In this document: piece by piece, positions 40,638 to 49,800 of the stretch
Numbering within the stretch: position 1 is the first letter of the stretch
Layout: each line of letters starts with the position of its first letter
NCBI GenBank assembly: GCA_036735545.1
Contig: DAINOD010000003.1
Location: forward strand, 52,732-116,731
Source of the DNA: Rubrimonas sp036735545
Lineage (GTDB): Bacteria; Pseudomonadota; Alphaproteobacteria; Rhodobacterales; Rhodobacteraceae
DNA length: 64,000 nucleotides
Direction: 5' to 3'
Made by a program: the position numbers and the translations under genes
The notes under the pieces: generated by a model
The model's input: only the letters and a program-made list of their open reading frames with translations
Told to the model about the DNA's origin: nothing
Databases searched by the model: none

Positions 40638-41897
40638 ATGTGGTCGATGCGGCTTGAAGGCGCTGCGGCGGCTCTTTGCCTGGCGGTTTGGGGCGGCGTC
40701 GCGGCGGCGCCGGCGCAGGATCTGCGAGGTCATGGCGGCCCGGTCGGCGCGCTTGCGGCGCAGGGTGAGCGGGTGCTGTCGGGTTCGTTCGACACGCGCG
40801 CCATCCTGTGGGACGGCCCCAGCGCGACGGCGCTGCGCGTCACGCGCGTGCACGAGGGCCCCGTCACGGCGGTGGCCCTGCTGCCGGATGGCGGACTTGC
40901 GACGGGCGGACAGGACGGTCGCGTCGCGCTATGGGCTGCGGCCGGCGCGTCGCCTGCGCGGATCGAGTCCGCGCACGAGGCCCCGGTCGCCGCGCTCGCG
41001 CTGTCGCCCGACCTGAAGATGCTCGCGTCGGCGGGCTGGGACGGACGGATCAGCCTCACGCCGCTGGACGGAGGCGCGGTCGGGACGATCGCCGCGCACC
41101 AGGGCAAGACGACGGGCCTCGCCTGGCTGGCGGATGGCCGGCTCGCGAGCGTGGGCGACGATCTGCGCCTCAGGCTATGGACGGGCGAGCGGCTGGACGC
41201 GTCGGTGGATCTTCCCGCGCCGCCCACCGGCATGGCGACGGTGGGCGGGATGTCGGCGGTGATCTTCGCGGACGGCGCCTTGCGGCTCGTCGACGCCGCG
41301 CGCGGCGTGGTCGCCACAAGCCAGCTTTCGGCGCGCCCGCTGGTGGCCGTCGCCGCCGCGCCCGGACTGCTCGCGGCGGCGTCGGTCGAGGGGGTGGCGT
41401 ATCTGCTCGATCCCCGCGACCTTTCGATCCGACATGTGCTGCATCCCGGCCAGGGGCCGGTATGGGCCTTGGCGCTGTCCGGGAGCGGGCTGCTGACCGG
41501 CGGCGCGGACGGGCTGATCCGGCGCTGGGACGTCGCCACCGGCGCTCCGCATGGCCGGGGCGGGTCGCCTGCGCCCACGACCCATGACGACGGCAGTCGC
41601 GGCGCGGCGGTCTGGCGCGCCTGCGCCGTCTGCCACGCGCTCACGCCCGACAGCGGCGGGCGCGCCGGTCCCACGTTGCATGGCGTGTTCGGCCGGCGCA
41701 TCGGCGCTGTTGACGGCTATGACTACTCCGCCGCGCTGCGCCGCATGGACATCGTCTGGACGCCGGAGACAGTTTCCGCCCTTTTCGAGATCGGACCCGA
41801 CGCCTACACGCCAGGCAGCCGCATGCCGGAACAGCGCATCGCCGATCCCGCCGACCGCGCGGCCCTGGTTGCGTTCCTCGCCCGCTTTTCCAAGTGA
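40638..41897 (+). CDS. WD40-repeat protein fused to a c-type cytochrome domain, exported
   Basis: 419 residues. A signal peptide (about 1-26) is followed by a WD40-type propeller (about 28-300) with repeated units such as VLSGSFDTRAILWDG, LATGGQDGRVALWA, LASAGWDGRISL and LLTGGADGLIRRWD. A cytochrome c domain comes last: CxxCH at Cys329/Cys332/His333 (ACAVCHAL) and axial Met396 in PGSRMPEQR. Predicted periplasmic electron carrier docked by its propeller to a partner. ATG 40638 has AGGGA 9 nt upstream; ATG 40647 is possible. The partner is unknown; formate dehydrogenase or another periplasmic redox enzyme is conceivable. Confidence 0.88.
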   Translation: MWSMRLEGAAAALCLAVWGGVAAAPAQDLRGHGGPVGALAAQGERVLSGSFDTRAILWDGPSATALRVTRVHEGPVTAVALLPDGGLATGGQDGRVALWAAAGASPARIESAHEAPVAALALSPDLKMLASAGWDGRISLTPLDGGAVGTIAAHQGKTTGLAWLADGRLASVGDDLRLRLWTGERLDASVDLPAPPTGMATVGGMSAVIFADGALRLVDAARGVVATSQLSARPLVAVAAAPGLLAAASVEGVAYLLDPRDLSIRHVLHPGQGPVWALALSGSGLLTGGADGLIRRWDVATGAPHGRGGSPAPTTHDDGSRGAAVWRACAVCHALTPDSGGRAGPTLHGVFGRRIGAVDGYDYSAALRRMDIVWTPETVSALFEIGPDAYTPGSRMPEQRIADPADRAALVAFLARFSK

Positions 41898-42204
41898 CGC
41901 GGCCCTGCGCCGCTGCATCGACGTCCGAATGGCGCGGGTAAGTCAGGTGTGCAAAACGCCGTTTGTCCGGGGTTCCCCCTTGCCCGGGCGGAGTTGTCCG
42001 GTGACCGCGGTGACGAGGTGCGCCGAGGGTGAGCGACCAAGCACGGCGACCCCGATATGGAGGTCCGCGACCTGGCGGTAGAAGTCGCGCGCCATGAGGC
42101 GCCGACCAAGCAACCTGACGCAGCGCATGGTCGAAGTCGCGCGGTGGCGGCCGCCCGATCTTCGCCGGGTCGCGCGGCCGGGGCGGCGTGCGGTCGCGTC
42201 CCGC
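41898..42204. other. Convergent intergenic region
   Basis: About 305 bp between the WD40-cytochrome gene (plus) and the MCP-like gene (minus). I see no gene, RNA fold or clear terminator here. Overlapping open frames are low-complexity. Confidence 0.45.
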
Positions 42205-43770
42205 TCAGGCGGCGCTGCGCGTCGTCAGGGCGTCGTGGACCTCGCGCTCGCGATCCATGGTGTAGAGGGCGTAGATGTCGGTCAGTCGCTCGGCCTGCGC
42301 CGCGCCAGCGGTCGGCGCGATCCGCGCCGCGATCTCCCGCAGCCGGTCGGTCGTGGCGCGGACGCGCTCGAAGGCGCGGGCGCCATGGGCGATGGCGTCA
42401 AGAAGCTGGGAGGCCGCCGCGGCGGCCCCCTCGCGCAGGCGGGCCACTTCTTCCTGAGCCGCCTCGCTCTCCGAGAGGCCGCGCTCGCTGCTGTCGAAGG
42501 AGGCCTCCAGCGCCCGGCTCCGCGCCTCCAGCGCCTCGAAGCGCGCCTCGCCAAAGCCGAGCGAGAGCGCCGCCAGGTTGCGGCGACAGTCGTTGGCGCG
42601 TGCGCTGAAGACGTCGGCGCTCTCGCGCACCGCGGCCGACAGGGGCGTGAAGGCGGCGCGCGACGCGCCGCTGCGCGCTGTCAGCAGGATGGCGTTCATG
42701 GCCGAGATCGCGATGCCCTCCGCCGCCCTCCCGATGCCGAGAACCTCCGCCTCTACGTCGGAGATGCGGTTGCGGATCGCGTTCGCGGCGGCGGCGGCGC
42801 TGTCCAGCATGCCCCGCATGGCGCGGCCCGCCGCGGCGGTCTCCTCCATCGCCGTCCTGCGGGCGCGCAGGATCTCGTCCACCGCGCCCCCGTCCGCCCC
42901 ATCGCCGGCTGCGGCGAAGCGCTCCAGAGCGCGTGCGCCGACGTCGCCGAGCCGGTTCAGCGTAGCGAAGGTGTCCGCGCACAGCGCGGCCGCATCGTCG
43001 CGCAGCGCGTCGAGCTGGGCCGCCGCGAGGGCCGCCAACGCGTTCTCGCGCCCGTCCCGGATGGCCAGCATATGCTCCACATGCTCGAGGCGCTGGGAAA
43101 AGCTGTCCGACGCCTGCATCGCCACGATGAGCGCGTTGGTCTCGCGCGCCGCCGCGACGGGGATGTCGGCCGCCGCGGTGGACAGTTCGGCGCGGGCGGC
43201 GGCCGAGCGCGCCGCCGCCTCGGCCGGGCGGCGGTCCGTCGCGAGCCGCGTCGCGGTGGCGTCGACGAGGGCCGCCGCGGCGGTGGTGGCGGCGAGCCAG
43301 GCGCGCTCGGCGCTCGCTGCGTCGTCGACGGCCCTCTCCAGCGCCTTGCCGTGGTCCGCCAGCGACGCGGCGCTCGCCCGGAGCCCCTCGACATAGGCTT
43401 CCAGCCCCGAGGCGCCCAGCGAGCCGCTCGTCACGCTCGTCATCGACGCGACGGCCGACAGCTGACGCGCCTCCGCGGCGATGGCGTCGGCGACGGCCCG
43501 CAGCGCCCGCAGCGCGGCCGTCGATCCGGCCTCGGCGTGCGTCCGCAAGGCGGCCTCGGCGGCGTCGCTAAGCGCGCTCAGCGCGGCCTGGATCTCCTGC
43601 GCGCCCGCCGCGTCGGTCCCGTCGGCGGCGAGCACGTCGGCGAGGCCGCGCAACTCCCGCCCGAGGCCGCCGACGCCGGCGGTGACGTCAGACAGCCGCT
43701 CCAGGGCCGCTGCGAAGGCGGCGACGCTGTCGACGCGGCACGCACGCACGAACTCGGGCGTCGACGCCAT
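42205..43770 (-). CDS. Soluble MCP-like helical signalling protein, divergent to the che operon
   Basis: 521 residues, nearly all helix-forming (Ala/Glu/Arg/Leu heptads) with no membrane segment, no HAMP and no signal peptide. The segment AEGIAISAMNAILLTARSG (about 348-366) followed by LSAAVRESADVFS resembles the tip of the chemoreceptor signalling hairpin, but the canonical residues of the adjacent MCP (DLLALNAAVEAARAG) are only partly kept. A short coiled coil closes the protein. It may be a cytoplasmic receptor or decoy that enters the CheA/CheW array. ATG 43770 is used; the open frame upstream is shadow. Divergent from the STAS gene by 189 bp. Confidence 0.7.
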   Translation of the reverse strand: MASTPEFVRACRVDSVAAFAAALERLSDVTAGVGGLGRELRGLADVLAADGTDAAGAQEIQAALSALSDAAEAALRTHAEAGSTAALRALRAVADAIAAEARQLSAVASMTSVTSGSLGASGLEAYVEGLRASAASLADHGKALERAVDDAASAERAWLAATTAAAALVDATATRLATDRRPAEAAARSAAARAELSTAAADIPVAAARETNALIVAMQASDSFSQRLEHVEHMLAIRDGRENALAALAAAQLDALRDDAAALCADTFATLNRLGDVGARALERFAAAGDGADGGAVDEILRARRTAMEETAAAGRAMRGMLDSAAAAANAIRNRISDVEAEVLGIGRAAEGIAISAMNAILLTARSGASRAAFTPLSAAVRESADVFSARANDCRRNLAALSLGFGEARFEALEARSRALEASFDSSERGLSESEAAQEEVARLREGAAAAASQLLDAIAHGARAFERVRATTDRLREIAARIAPTAGAAQAERLTDIYALYTMDREREVHDALTTRSAA

Positions 43771-43959
43771 GGATTCGGCTCGCTCGGGATTCGACACGTC
43801 TGAGCACCCTCGCCAATCGTGTGGCCGACATCTCCGGCAAAGACCGTGAAGGTTCGGTGTATGCGGCGCGGCGGCGAGGGGCGTGCGGGCGCTCGGGTTA
43901 CCGAACCTTAGGCATTGGCGTGACTGGTCTGGCGCCATGGCAGAAGACGGAGGGACGCA

Positions 43960-44205
43960 ATGGGACGTGCGACGCCAGACACGGCGCACATCATCGACGC
44001 GGCGATCGAGGTCGCCGATGCGGTGGCCGCGCGCGACGCCCTTCTGGAGGTCGTCGCAAAGGCCGGACCTGCCGCGCGCGTGACGCTGGAGTTGAGCGGG
44101 CCCGCGCCGACCGCCGTAGCGCTGCAGTTGCTCGCCGCGGCGCGACGCAGCCTTGCGGCGCAGGACGGCTTGACCGGCGTCGGCGCGCGGGATCGCCGCG
44201 CCTGA
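43960..44205 (+). CDS. STAS-domain-like small protein at the head of the che operon
   Basis: 81 residues, alpha/beta pattern with ARVTLELSGPAPTAVALQLL (about 38-57), like the core strand-helix unit of STAS (anti-sigma-antagonist) domains but shorter than most. The usual phosphorylatable Ser of SpoIIAA-type proteins is not obvious. Comparable genes head chemotaxis operons in several alphaproteobacteria. A long spacer and a hairpin separate it from cheY, so it may be transcribed on its own. Function in chemotaxis unknown. Confidence 0.7.
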   Translation: MGRATPDTAHIIDAAIEVADAVAARDALLEVVAKAGPAARVTLELSGPAPTAVALQLLAAARRSLAAQDGLTGVGARDRRA

Positions 44206-44597
44206 CCTCGCGCCCCCGTCCGCCGGGGTCGCCCGCGACGAGGGGCGCGACCCGCCGCGCGGCCGCCCCGACCCGCTCGTCGCCCGTGGGTCCTGCGATG
44301 GCGCGTCACTGTGCGCACGCTTTCGAGCCGAGCACAGACGTGGCCGTCAAATGACGACGAAAATTTGCCGAAAATGGGCAATTCATCAAGAAAAGCAACA
44401 CTGCGAGAGGGGGCCAACATTAGGCGCTCATCAAGACATCTGCCGTTCTCTGCACTCGGACCGCCGTTCATGCCGGCATCGAAGCGAGCGACGCGGGCGC
44501 CAAAGGTGCGGTCGCACGTCGAATCCCGGGGGATGCCCGCATCGCCCCTTGGCAATTGCGGCGAGGCCGCTCTGGTCGTGTTTCGGAGGATGATCCC
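44206..44597. promoter_or_regulatory. Spacer between the STAS gene and cheY, probable che promoter region
   Basis: About 390 bp. Just after the STAS stop lies a 9-bp perfect inverted repeat (TCGCGCCCC at 44208-44216, GGGGCGCGA at 44242-44250) that could end the STAS transcript, without a T-tract. Then 44340-44460 is strikingly AT-rich for this genome and contains TTGCC-N7-GGCAA at 44365-44381, a good place for the cheY promoter. I could not assign a sigma class. No gene is supported. Confidence 0.45.
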
Positions 44598-44963
44598 ATG
44601 AGCCGCACGGTGCTCACCATCGACGACAGCAAGGCGATCCGGGACATGGTCGCCTTCACGCTGGAGCCGCAGGGATACCGCGTCGTAGGTGCGGAGAACG
44701 GCTCGGAGGGGCTGGCCAAGCTGAAGGCGGAGCGGCCGGCTCTGGTCATCACCGACCTGAACATGCCGGTGATGAACGGCCTCGACTTCATCCGCAACGC
44801 GCGCAAGGACCCCGCCGGCGCCGGCGTGCCGATCGTGATGCTCACCACCGAGTCGCGGCCCGAGCTGAAGGCGGAAGGCAAGGCCGCGGGCGCGACGGGC
44901 TGGATCAACAAGCCGTTCAACGCCGAGACGCTGGTGTCTGTCGCCAAGAAGCTGGCGGGCTGA
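44598..44963 (+). CDS. cheY: Chemotaxis response regulator CheY
   Basis: 121-residue single-domain receiver. The acidic pair Asp9/Asp10 (LTIDDSK), phospho-acceptor Asp53 (ITDLNMP), Thr in MLTTES (about 83) and Lys in WINKPFN (about 105) are all present. Phosphorylated by CheA, it would bind the flagellar switch or act as phosphate sink. GGAGGA lies 6 nt before ATG 44598, and the stop is 4 bp before cheA. Most similar in style to sporadic alphaproteobacterial CheYs with ATESRPELK-type loops. Confidence 0.95.
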   Translation: MSRTVLTIDDSKAIRDMVAFTLEPQGYRVVGAENGSEGLAKLKAERPALVITDLNMPVMNGLDFIRNARKDPAGAGVPIVMLTTESRPELKAEGKAAGATGWINKPFNAETLVSVAKKLAG

Positions 44964-44967
44964 TCCC

Positions 44968-46998
44968 ATGGAGGACGTGAACCCCGCCGTTGCGACCTTC
45001 GTTCTCGAGGCGCGCGACCTGCTCGAGGGGCTGGAGGCCCTGCTCCTCGACCTCGAGGCCGACGCCGGCGCCGAACAGGTCGACGCCGCGTTCCGCACGC
45101 TGCACACCATCAAGGGCTCCGGCGCCATGTTCGGCTTCGGCGTGCTGGCGCGGTTCACCCATCACTTCGAGGAGGCCTTCGACCGCGTTCGCGAGGGCCG
45201 GCTTTCGGTCGACCGCCGCCTCATCGATCTGTCGCTGAAGGCGCGCGACCACATGACCGCGCTGCTCGATTGCGGCGGCGACGGGCCCGCAGCGGCCGCT
45301 CTGGAGGCGTCGGAGGACGCCGCGGCGCTGCTGGACGCGCTCGCCGCGATCACGGGCGCGCCCGGGCCTGCGGCCTCCACGGCGGGCGCGGACGCGCCGC
45401 AGACCAGGGCGGCGACCGCGGGCGCGCTCCGGCGCTGGCGCATCCTGTTCCGGCCGGAGCCGCAGGCCCTGCGCAACGGGATGCGCCCCGATCTGCTGAT
45501 CGCGGAACTGGCGGCGCTGGGCGCCGCCGAGATCGCCATCGACGACGCCGCCGTGCCGGCGCTGGAGGCGCTCGACCCTACCGAGAGCCATCTGGCCTGG
45601 GAGGTGACGCTGGTCACCGAACAGCCGCGCTCGGCCATCGAGGCGGTGTTCATCTTCGCCGACGACGCCGCGCTGGAGATCGCGGAGATCGACGCGCCGC
45701 AGAAGGTGCTCCCCGTCAGGGCCGAGCCGGCGGCCGGCGGCGTCGCGGCGCCCGCCGCGCCGCATCCGGCCGCCCCGGCGACGACCACGGCGCAGGCGGA
45801 GACCGCGCGAAAGGCCGAGGCGACCGGCGAGAGCGTGCGCGTGCCCGCCGTCAAGCTCGACGAGATCATGAACCAGCTCGGCGAGCTGGTGATCGCCCAG
45901 GCCCGCCTGACCCAGATCGCGGGCGCGCGCAACGACACGGAGCTCGAGTCGATCGTGGAGGAGGTCGAGCGCCTCGTCACCGGTCTGCGCGACGCCACGC
46001 TGTCGGTGCGCATGCTGCCCATCGAGGCGGTCTTCGGCAAGTTCCGCCGCGTCGTGCGGGACCTCTCGGTCGAACTGAAGAAGGACGTCGCGCTGATCAC
46101 CGAGGGCGGCGAGACCGAGATCGACAAGAACGTCATCGACCGCCTGTCCGAGCCGCTGGTCCACATGATCCGAAACAGCATGGACCACGGCGTCGAGGAC
46201 GCGGAGCGCCGCCGCGCCGCCGGCAAGCCGGCCCGCGGGACGGTGAAGCTGTCGGCCCGGCAGGAGGGCGGGGAAGTGCTCATCGCCATCGAGGACGACG
46301 GCGCCGGCCTCGACGCCGAGGCGATCCGCGCCAAGGCGATCGAGCGCGGCATCCTCGCCGCCGACGCCCAGCCGTCCACGGCAGAGCTGCACCAGCTCAT
46401 CTTCGCGCCGGGCTTCTCCACGGCGAAGCAGCTCTCCTCGGTCTCGGGCCGCGGCGTGGGCATGGACGCGGTGCGCTCGACCGTCGACGCGCTGCGCGGG
46501 GCGGTCGAGGTGGCCTCGCATCCCGGCCGCGGCACGCGGGTGACGCTGCGGCTGCCGGTGACGCTCGCGATCATCGACGGGCTGCTGGTGCGGCTGGGCG
46601 ACGCCGTCTTCGTCATTCCGCTGGCGGCCGTGGACGAATGCGTCGAGCTGGATGCGGCGGAGCGGCGGCGCGAGTCGGGCCGCACGATGCTGCAGATCCG
46701 CGAGCACCTGGTGCCGTTCCTCGATCTGGATGACGCCTTTGGCCGACCGCCGAGCGCCGAGCAGCGCCGCCGGGTCGTGATCGTCAAGGCGGACGGTCAG
46801 CGGCTGGGGCTCGTCGTGGACGACATCCTCGGCCAGAACCAGACCGTCATCAAGACGCTGAGCGTCTACCACCGCGAGGTTGAGGGATTCGCCGGCGCGA
46901 CGATCCTCGGCGACGGGGGCGTGGCGCTGATCATCGACGTGGCGACGCTGACGCGCCGCGCGGGCGCCGAGCGCGCCGCGCGCCGGTCGGCCGCGTGA
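44968..46998 (+). CDS. cheA: Chemotaxis histidine kinase CheA
   Basis: 676 residues with the standard order: HPt domain with phosphorylated His46 (TLHTIKGSG), a P2-like region (about 145-260), the dimerisation helices (VRVPAVKLDEIMNQLGEL, about 290-355), the HATPase domain (N-box HMIRNSMDHGVED about 400, G-boxes EDDGAGLDAE and GRGVGMDAVR) and a CheW-like regulatory domain (about 535-665). It autophosphorylates in receptor arrays and feeds CheY and CheB. Located between cheY and cheW with short spacers. Confidence 0.97.
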   Translation: MEDVNPAVATFVLEARDLLEGLEALLLDLEADAGAEQVDAAFRTLHTIKGSGAMFGFGVLARFTHHFEEAFDRVREGRLSVDRRLIDLSLKARDHMTALLDCGGDGPAAAALEASEDAAALLDALAAITGAPGPAASTAGADAPQTRAATAGALRRWRILFRPEPQALRNGMRPDLLIAELAALGAAEIAIDDAAVPALEALDPTESHLAWEVTLVTEQPRSAIEAVFIFADDAALEIAEIDAPQKVLPVRAEPAAGGVAAPAAPHPAAPATTTAQAETARKAEATGESVRVPAVKLDEIMNQLGELVIAQARLTQIAGARNDTELESIVEEVERLVTGLRDATLSVRMLPIEAVFGKFRRVVRDLSVELKKDVALITEGGETEIDKNVIDRLSEPLVHMIRNSMDHGVEDAERRRAAGKPARGTVKLSARQEGGEVLIAIEDDGAGLDAEAIRAKAIERGILAADAQPSTAELHQLIFAPGFSTAKQLSSVSGRGVGMDAVRSTVDALRGAVEVASHPGRGTRVTLRLPVTLAIIDGLLVRLGDAVFVIPLAAVDECVELDAAERRRESGRTMLQIREHLVPFLDLDDAFGRPPSAEQRRRVVIVKADGQRLGLVVDDILGQNQTVIKTLSVYHREVEGFAGATILGDGGVALIIDVATLTRRAGAERAARRSAA

Positions 46999-47009
46999 GG
47001 GGGGCCGCG

Positions 47010-47519
47010 ATGACCGCGACGCAAGCCGCAGCGACCACGCCCGCGCCCGTCCGGGGCGCGCCCGCCTCGCCGGAGATGGTGCTGATCTTCCGCCTGTCGG
47101 GGGAGGCCTTCGCCATATCGGTCGCCTGGGTGCACGAGATCCTCGACCCGATCCCGATCACCCTCGTGCCCAACGCGCCGGCCAGCGCGCCGGGGCTCGT
47201 CAACGTCCGCGGCGCCATCGCGCCGCTGATCGACCTGCGCCAGCGCCTGCGGATGCCTCCCGCCGTCGCGGGCGCGCAGAGCCGGCTCATCGTGCTGGAG
47301 CTGCCGGTCGGCGGCGCCGCGACGCGCCTCGCCATCCTCGCCGACGCGGTGGAGGAGGTCATCGAGACCGACACGGCGGCGCTGCAGACCATCCCCGAAC
47401 TCGGCGCGCGCTGGCCCGAGCACTTCGTGAAGGGCGTCGCCCGCCGCGGCGACGGCCTCGTCATCCTTCTGGACACCGAAACCCTGTTCGACCCCAAAGC
47501 CGCCGTCGCGGCTGGCTGA
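47010..47519 (+). CDS. cheW: Chemotaxis coupling protein CheW (first copy)
   Basis: 169 residues. CheW beta-barrel with LIFRLSGEAFAISVAWVHEI (about 25-44), VPNAPASAPGLVNVRGAIAP and the C-terminal FVKGVARRGDGLVILLD. It links CheA to receptors. ATG 47010 follows AGGGGGG; a GTG at 46995 overlapping the cheA stop is possible but the extra residues are not family-like. It has an N-terminal Ala/Pro extension of about 20 residues. A second CheW lies after the MCP gene. Confidence 0.94.
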   Translation: MTATQAAATTPAPVRGAPASPEMVLIFRLSGEAFAISVAWVHEILDPIPITLVPNAPASAPGLVNVRGAIAPLIDLRQRLRMPPAVAGAQSRLIVLELPVGGAATRLAILADAVEEVIETDTAALQTIPELGARWPEHFVKGVARRGDGLVILLDTETLFDPKAAVAAG

Positions 47520-47537
47520 CGGAAAGGAACCCGACCA

Positions 47538-49748
47538 ATGCGATTCACGATCAAGGCCAAAGTTATCGGGGCCTTCGCGGTCATCCTGCTGCTGCTCGGC
47601 TTCAGTTCGTGGCAATCCGCCCGCAACCTTGGCGCGGTGAACGACAGTGTGGGCCGGCTCGTGGAGGTGGCGGCCGAGCAGATCAGGCTCGCAAGCCTCG
47701 TCAAGCAGGAAATGCTGATGCTCGACGTGCTGCAGCGCGACCTGATCCTGAGCGACGATCCCGCCGAAATGCGCAGCATCGTTGCGCGCATGGAAAGGGA
47801 TCACACGCTGCTCCACACCTATCTCGAACAGTGGTCCGCCATCGCCTCCGACGAGGTGCGCGCGGAGATCCGGCAGATCGATCAGGACGTTTCACGCCTC
47901 GCCACGCTTCAGTCCGAGGCGGCAACCATCGCCCAGCAGAACTCCAACGCCCGAGCCCTCGAAGCGTCGAGCGGAAGGGTCGCGGACTCGGCCGGGGCCT
48001 TCAAGAGTGCGCTCGACGCTGTCGCCGCCAGCAGCCGCCGCGGCGACGCCGGCGAGTCGGAAAGCCTTTCCGCCACGATCTTCGAGCTCAAATACTATGT
48101 CGAGTTCATCCGCAAGGTCGAAAAGAACGCCGTTCTTGCGACGAGCGCCGAGCAGATCGCGATAGAGGCGGCGGAGTTCGAGGAACTCACGTTGTCGATC
48201 CGCAGCGGGCTCGACACGCTCGAAAGCCGGGCCGGTCCGCTCGCGCGGGCGGACATGGCCGCCGCACGCGCCCGCTACGCCGCCTTCGACGCGGACGTGC
48301 GGGCCGTATTCGCCATCGCAGGCGAACTCAGCGACGTGCGCGCGGCGGAGATGGCCAACGGTCCGATCCATGCGTTGGCGCAGAGCATCGAGGGCTGGCT
48401 GGAGACCCGCATCGCCTCCAGCGAGGCTTTCATGGAGGAGGAGGACGCGCGCGCAGAGCTCACCTACGCCGACGCTTCCCGCATGATGATCGTCCTCACG
48501 GCGATTTCGCTCGCCGTTGGCGTTGGGGCGGCGCTCTGGATCAGCCTCTCGATCAGCCGCGGCCTGTCCCGCGCCGTCGAGGTCGCCCGCGGCGTCGCCA
48601 AGGGCGACCTCTCGCAGGACGCAAAGCCGACCACGCGCGACGAGATCGGCGACCTGCTCGGCGCCATGGACGACATGAACAAGTCCATGCGCGAGATCAC
48701 CGGGGTGGCCGAGAAGATCAGCCAGGGCGACCTGACGGTCACGACCAAGCGCCGCTCGGACGTAGACGGTCTCGGCATCGCGCTGGAGACCATGCTGGCG
48801 AAACTGCGCGAGGTCATCTCCAACGCCACCCAGTCCTCGAACGGCGTCGCGGAGGGCGCGCAGGCGATGTCGGCCACCGCGGAGCAGCTCAGCCAGGGCT
48901 CGACCGAGCAGGCCGCCGCCGCCGAGCAGGCGTCGTCCAGCATGGAGGAGATGTCGGCCAACATCCGCCAGTCCGCCGACAACGCCGCCCAGACCGAGAA
49001 GATCGCCACGCAGTCGGCCAAGGAGGCCGCCGACTCGGGCCGGGCGGTCAACGAGGCGGTGCAGGCGATGAAGACCATCGCCGAGAAGATCAACATCATC
49101 CAGGAGATCGCGCGCCAGACCGATCTTCTTGCCCTCAACGCCGCGGTCGAGGCCGCGCGCGCGGGCCAGCACGGCAAGGGTTTCGCCGTGGTCGCCTCCG
49201 AGGTGCGCAAGCTGGCCGAACGCAGCCAGCAGGCCGCCGGCGAGATCAGCGAGCTGTCGGGCAAGACCGTCGAGGTCAGCCAGAAGGCGGGCGAGATGCT
49301 GGCCGCGCTGGTGCCCTCCATCCAGCGCACCGCCGACCTCGTGCAGGAGATCAGCGCCGCGACCCGCGAGCAGAACACGGGCGCCGAGCAGATCAACGAG
49401 GCGATCCGCGAGCTTGACGCGGTGATCCAGCAGAACGCCTCGGCGTCGACGGAGGCCGCCAGCGTCTCCGAGCAACTCGCGGCGCAGTCCGAGCAGTTGC
49501 GCGGCGTGATCAGCTTCTTCCGCCTCGGCGAAGAGCAAAGCCACGCCGCGGCGCGGCCGACGGTGGTGCGCGCCCAACCCAAGGGCGCCGCGAAGCTGGT
49601 CTCCAGCGCCCGGGACCGGCGCGTCGCCGGCAAGCCCGCCCCGGTGATCACGCCGCGGGCCGCCGGACGCGGCAACGGCAAGAACAACGGCGTCGCGCTC
49701 GATCTCGGCGCCGAGGAGATGACCGACGCCGACTTCGAGCGCCACTGA
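47538..49748 (+). CDS. Methyl-accepting chemotaxis protein (transmembrane)
   Basis: 736 residues. TM1 about 8-27, a long helical periplasmic sensor region (about 28-314), TM2 about 316-339, HAMP (about 340-400) and the signalling domain. The hairpin tip EIARQTDLLALNAAVEAARAG is near 522-542, followed by FAVVASEVRKLAERS. The periplasmic part resembles HBM-like helical bundles, but the ligand is unknown. The C-terminus extends past the coiled coil as a basic Ala/Pro linker ending DADFERH, without a classical CheR-tethering pentapeptide. Embedded between two cheW genes, so it is probably the main receptor partner of this CheA. Confidence 0.96.
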   Translation: MRFTIKAKVIGAFAVILLLLGFSSWQSARNLGAVNDSVGRLVEVAAEQIRLASLVKQEMLMLDVLQRDLILSDDPAEMRSIVARMERDHTLLHTYLEQWSAIASDEVRAEIRQIDQDVSRLATLQSEAATIAQQNSNARALEASSGRVADSAGAFKSALDAVAASSRRGDAGESESLSATIFELKYYVEFIRKVEKNAVLATSAEQIAIEAAEFEELTLSIRSGLDTLESRAGPLARADMAAARARYAAFDADVRAVFAIAGELSDVRAAEMANGPIHALAQSIEGWLETRIASSEAFMEEEDARAELTYADASRMMIVLTAISLAVGVGAALWISLSISRGLSRAVEVARGVAKGDLSQDAKPTTRDEIGDLLGAMDDMNKSMREITGVAEKISQGDLTVTTKRRSDVDGLGIALETMLAKLREVISNATQSSNGVAEGAQAMSATAEQLSQGSTEQAAAAEQASSSMEEMSANIRQSADNAAQTEKIATQSAKEAADSGRAVNEAVQAMKTIAEKINIIQEIARQTDLLALNAAVEAARAGQHGKGFAVVASEVRKLAERSQQAAGEISELSGKTVEVSQKAGEMLAALVPSIQRTADLVQEISAATREQNTGAEQINEAIRELDAVIQQNASASTEAASVSEQLAAQSEQLRGVISFFRLGEEQSHAAARPTVVRAQPKGAAKLVSSARDRRVAGKPAPVITPRAAGRGNGKNNGVALDLGAEEMTDADFERH

Positions 49749-49756
49749 ACCCGGCG

Positions 49757-49778
49757 GGGGGCGCCGTCGCGCGCCCCC
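49757..49778 (+). terminator. Hairpin between the MCP gene and the second cheW
   Basis: Perfect 8-bp stem GGGGGCGC / GCGCCCCC with a 6-nt loop, followed by TTCTT, 9 bp after the MCP stop. It could partly terminate transcription and lower expression of cheW, cheR and cheB, or protect the upstream message end. Confidence 0.6.
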
Positions 49779-49800
49779 TTCTTCCCCGGAAGGAACGCCC

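Noticed and set aside
39999..40639. Frames on both strands running through the N-gap
   Set aside because: They exist only because N codons contain no stop; no protein-like sequence on either side.
44917..46872. Open minus-strand frame of 651 codons opposite cheA
   Set aside because: Mirror frame of a G+C-rich gene. CheA domains on the plus strand are complete.
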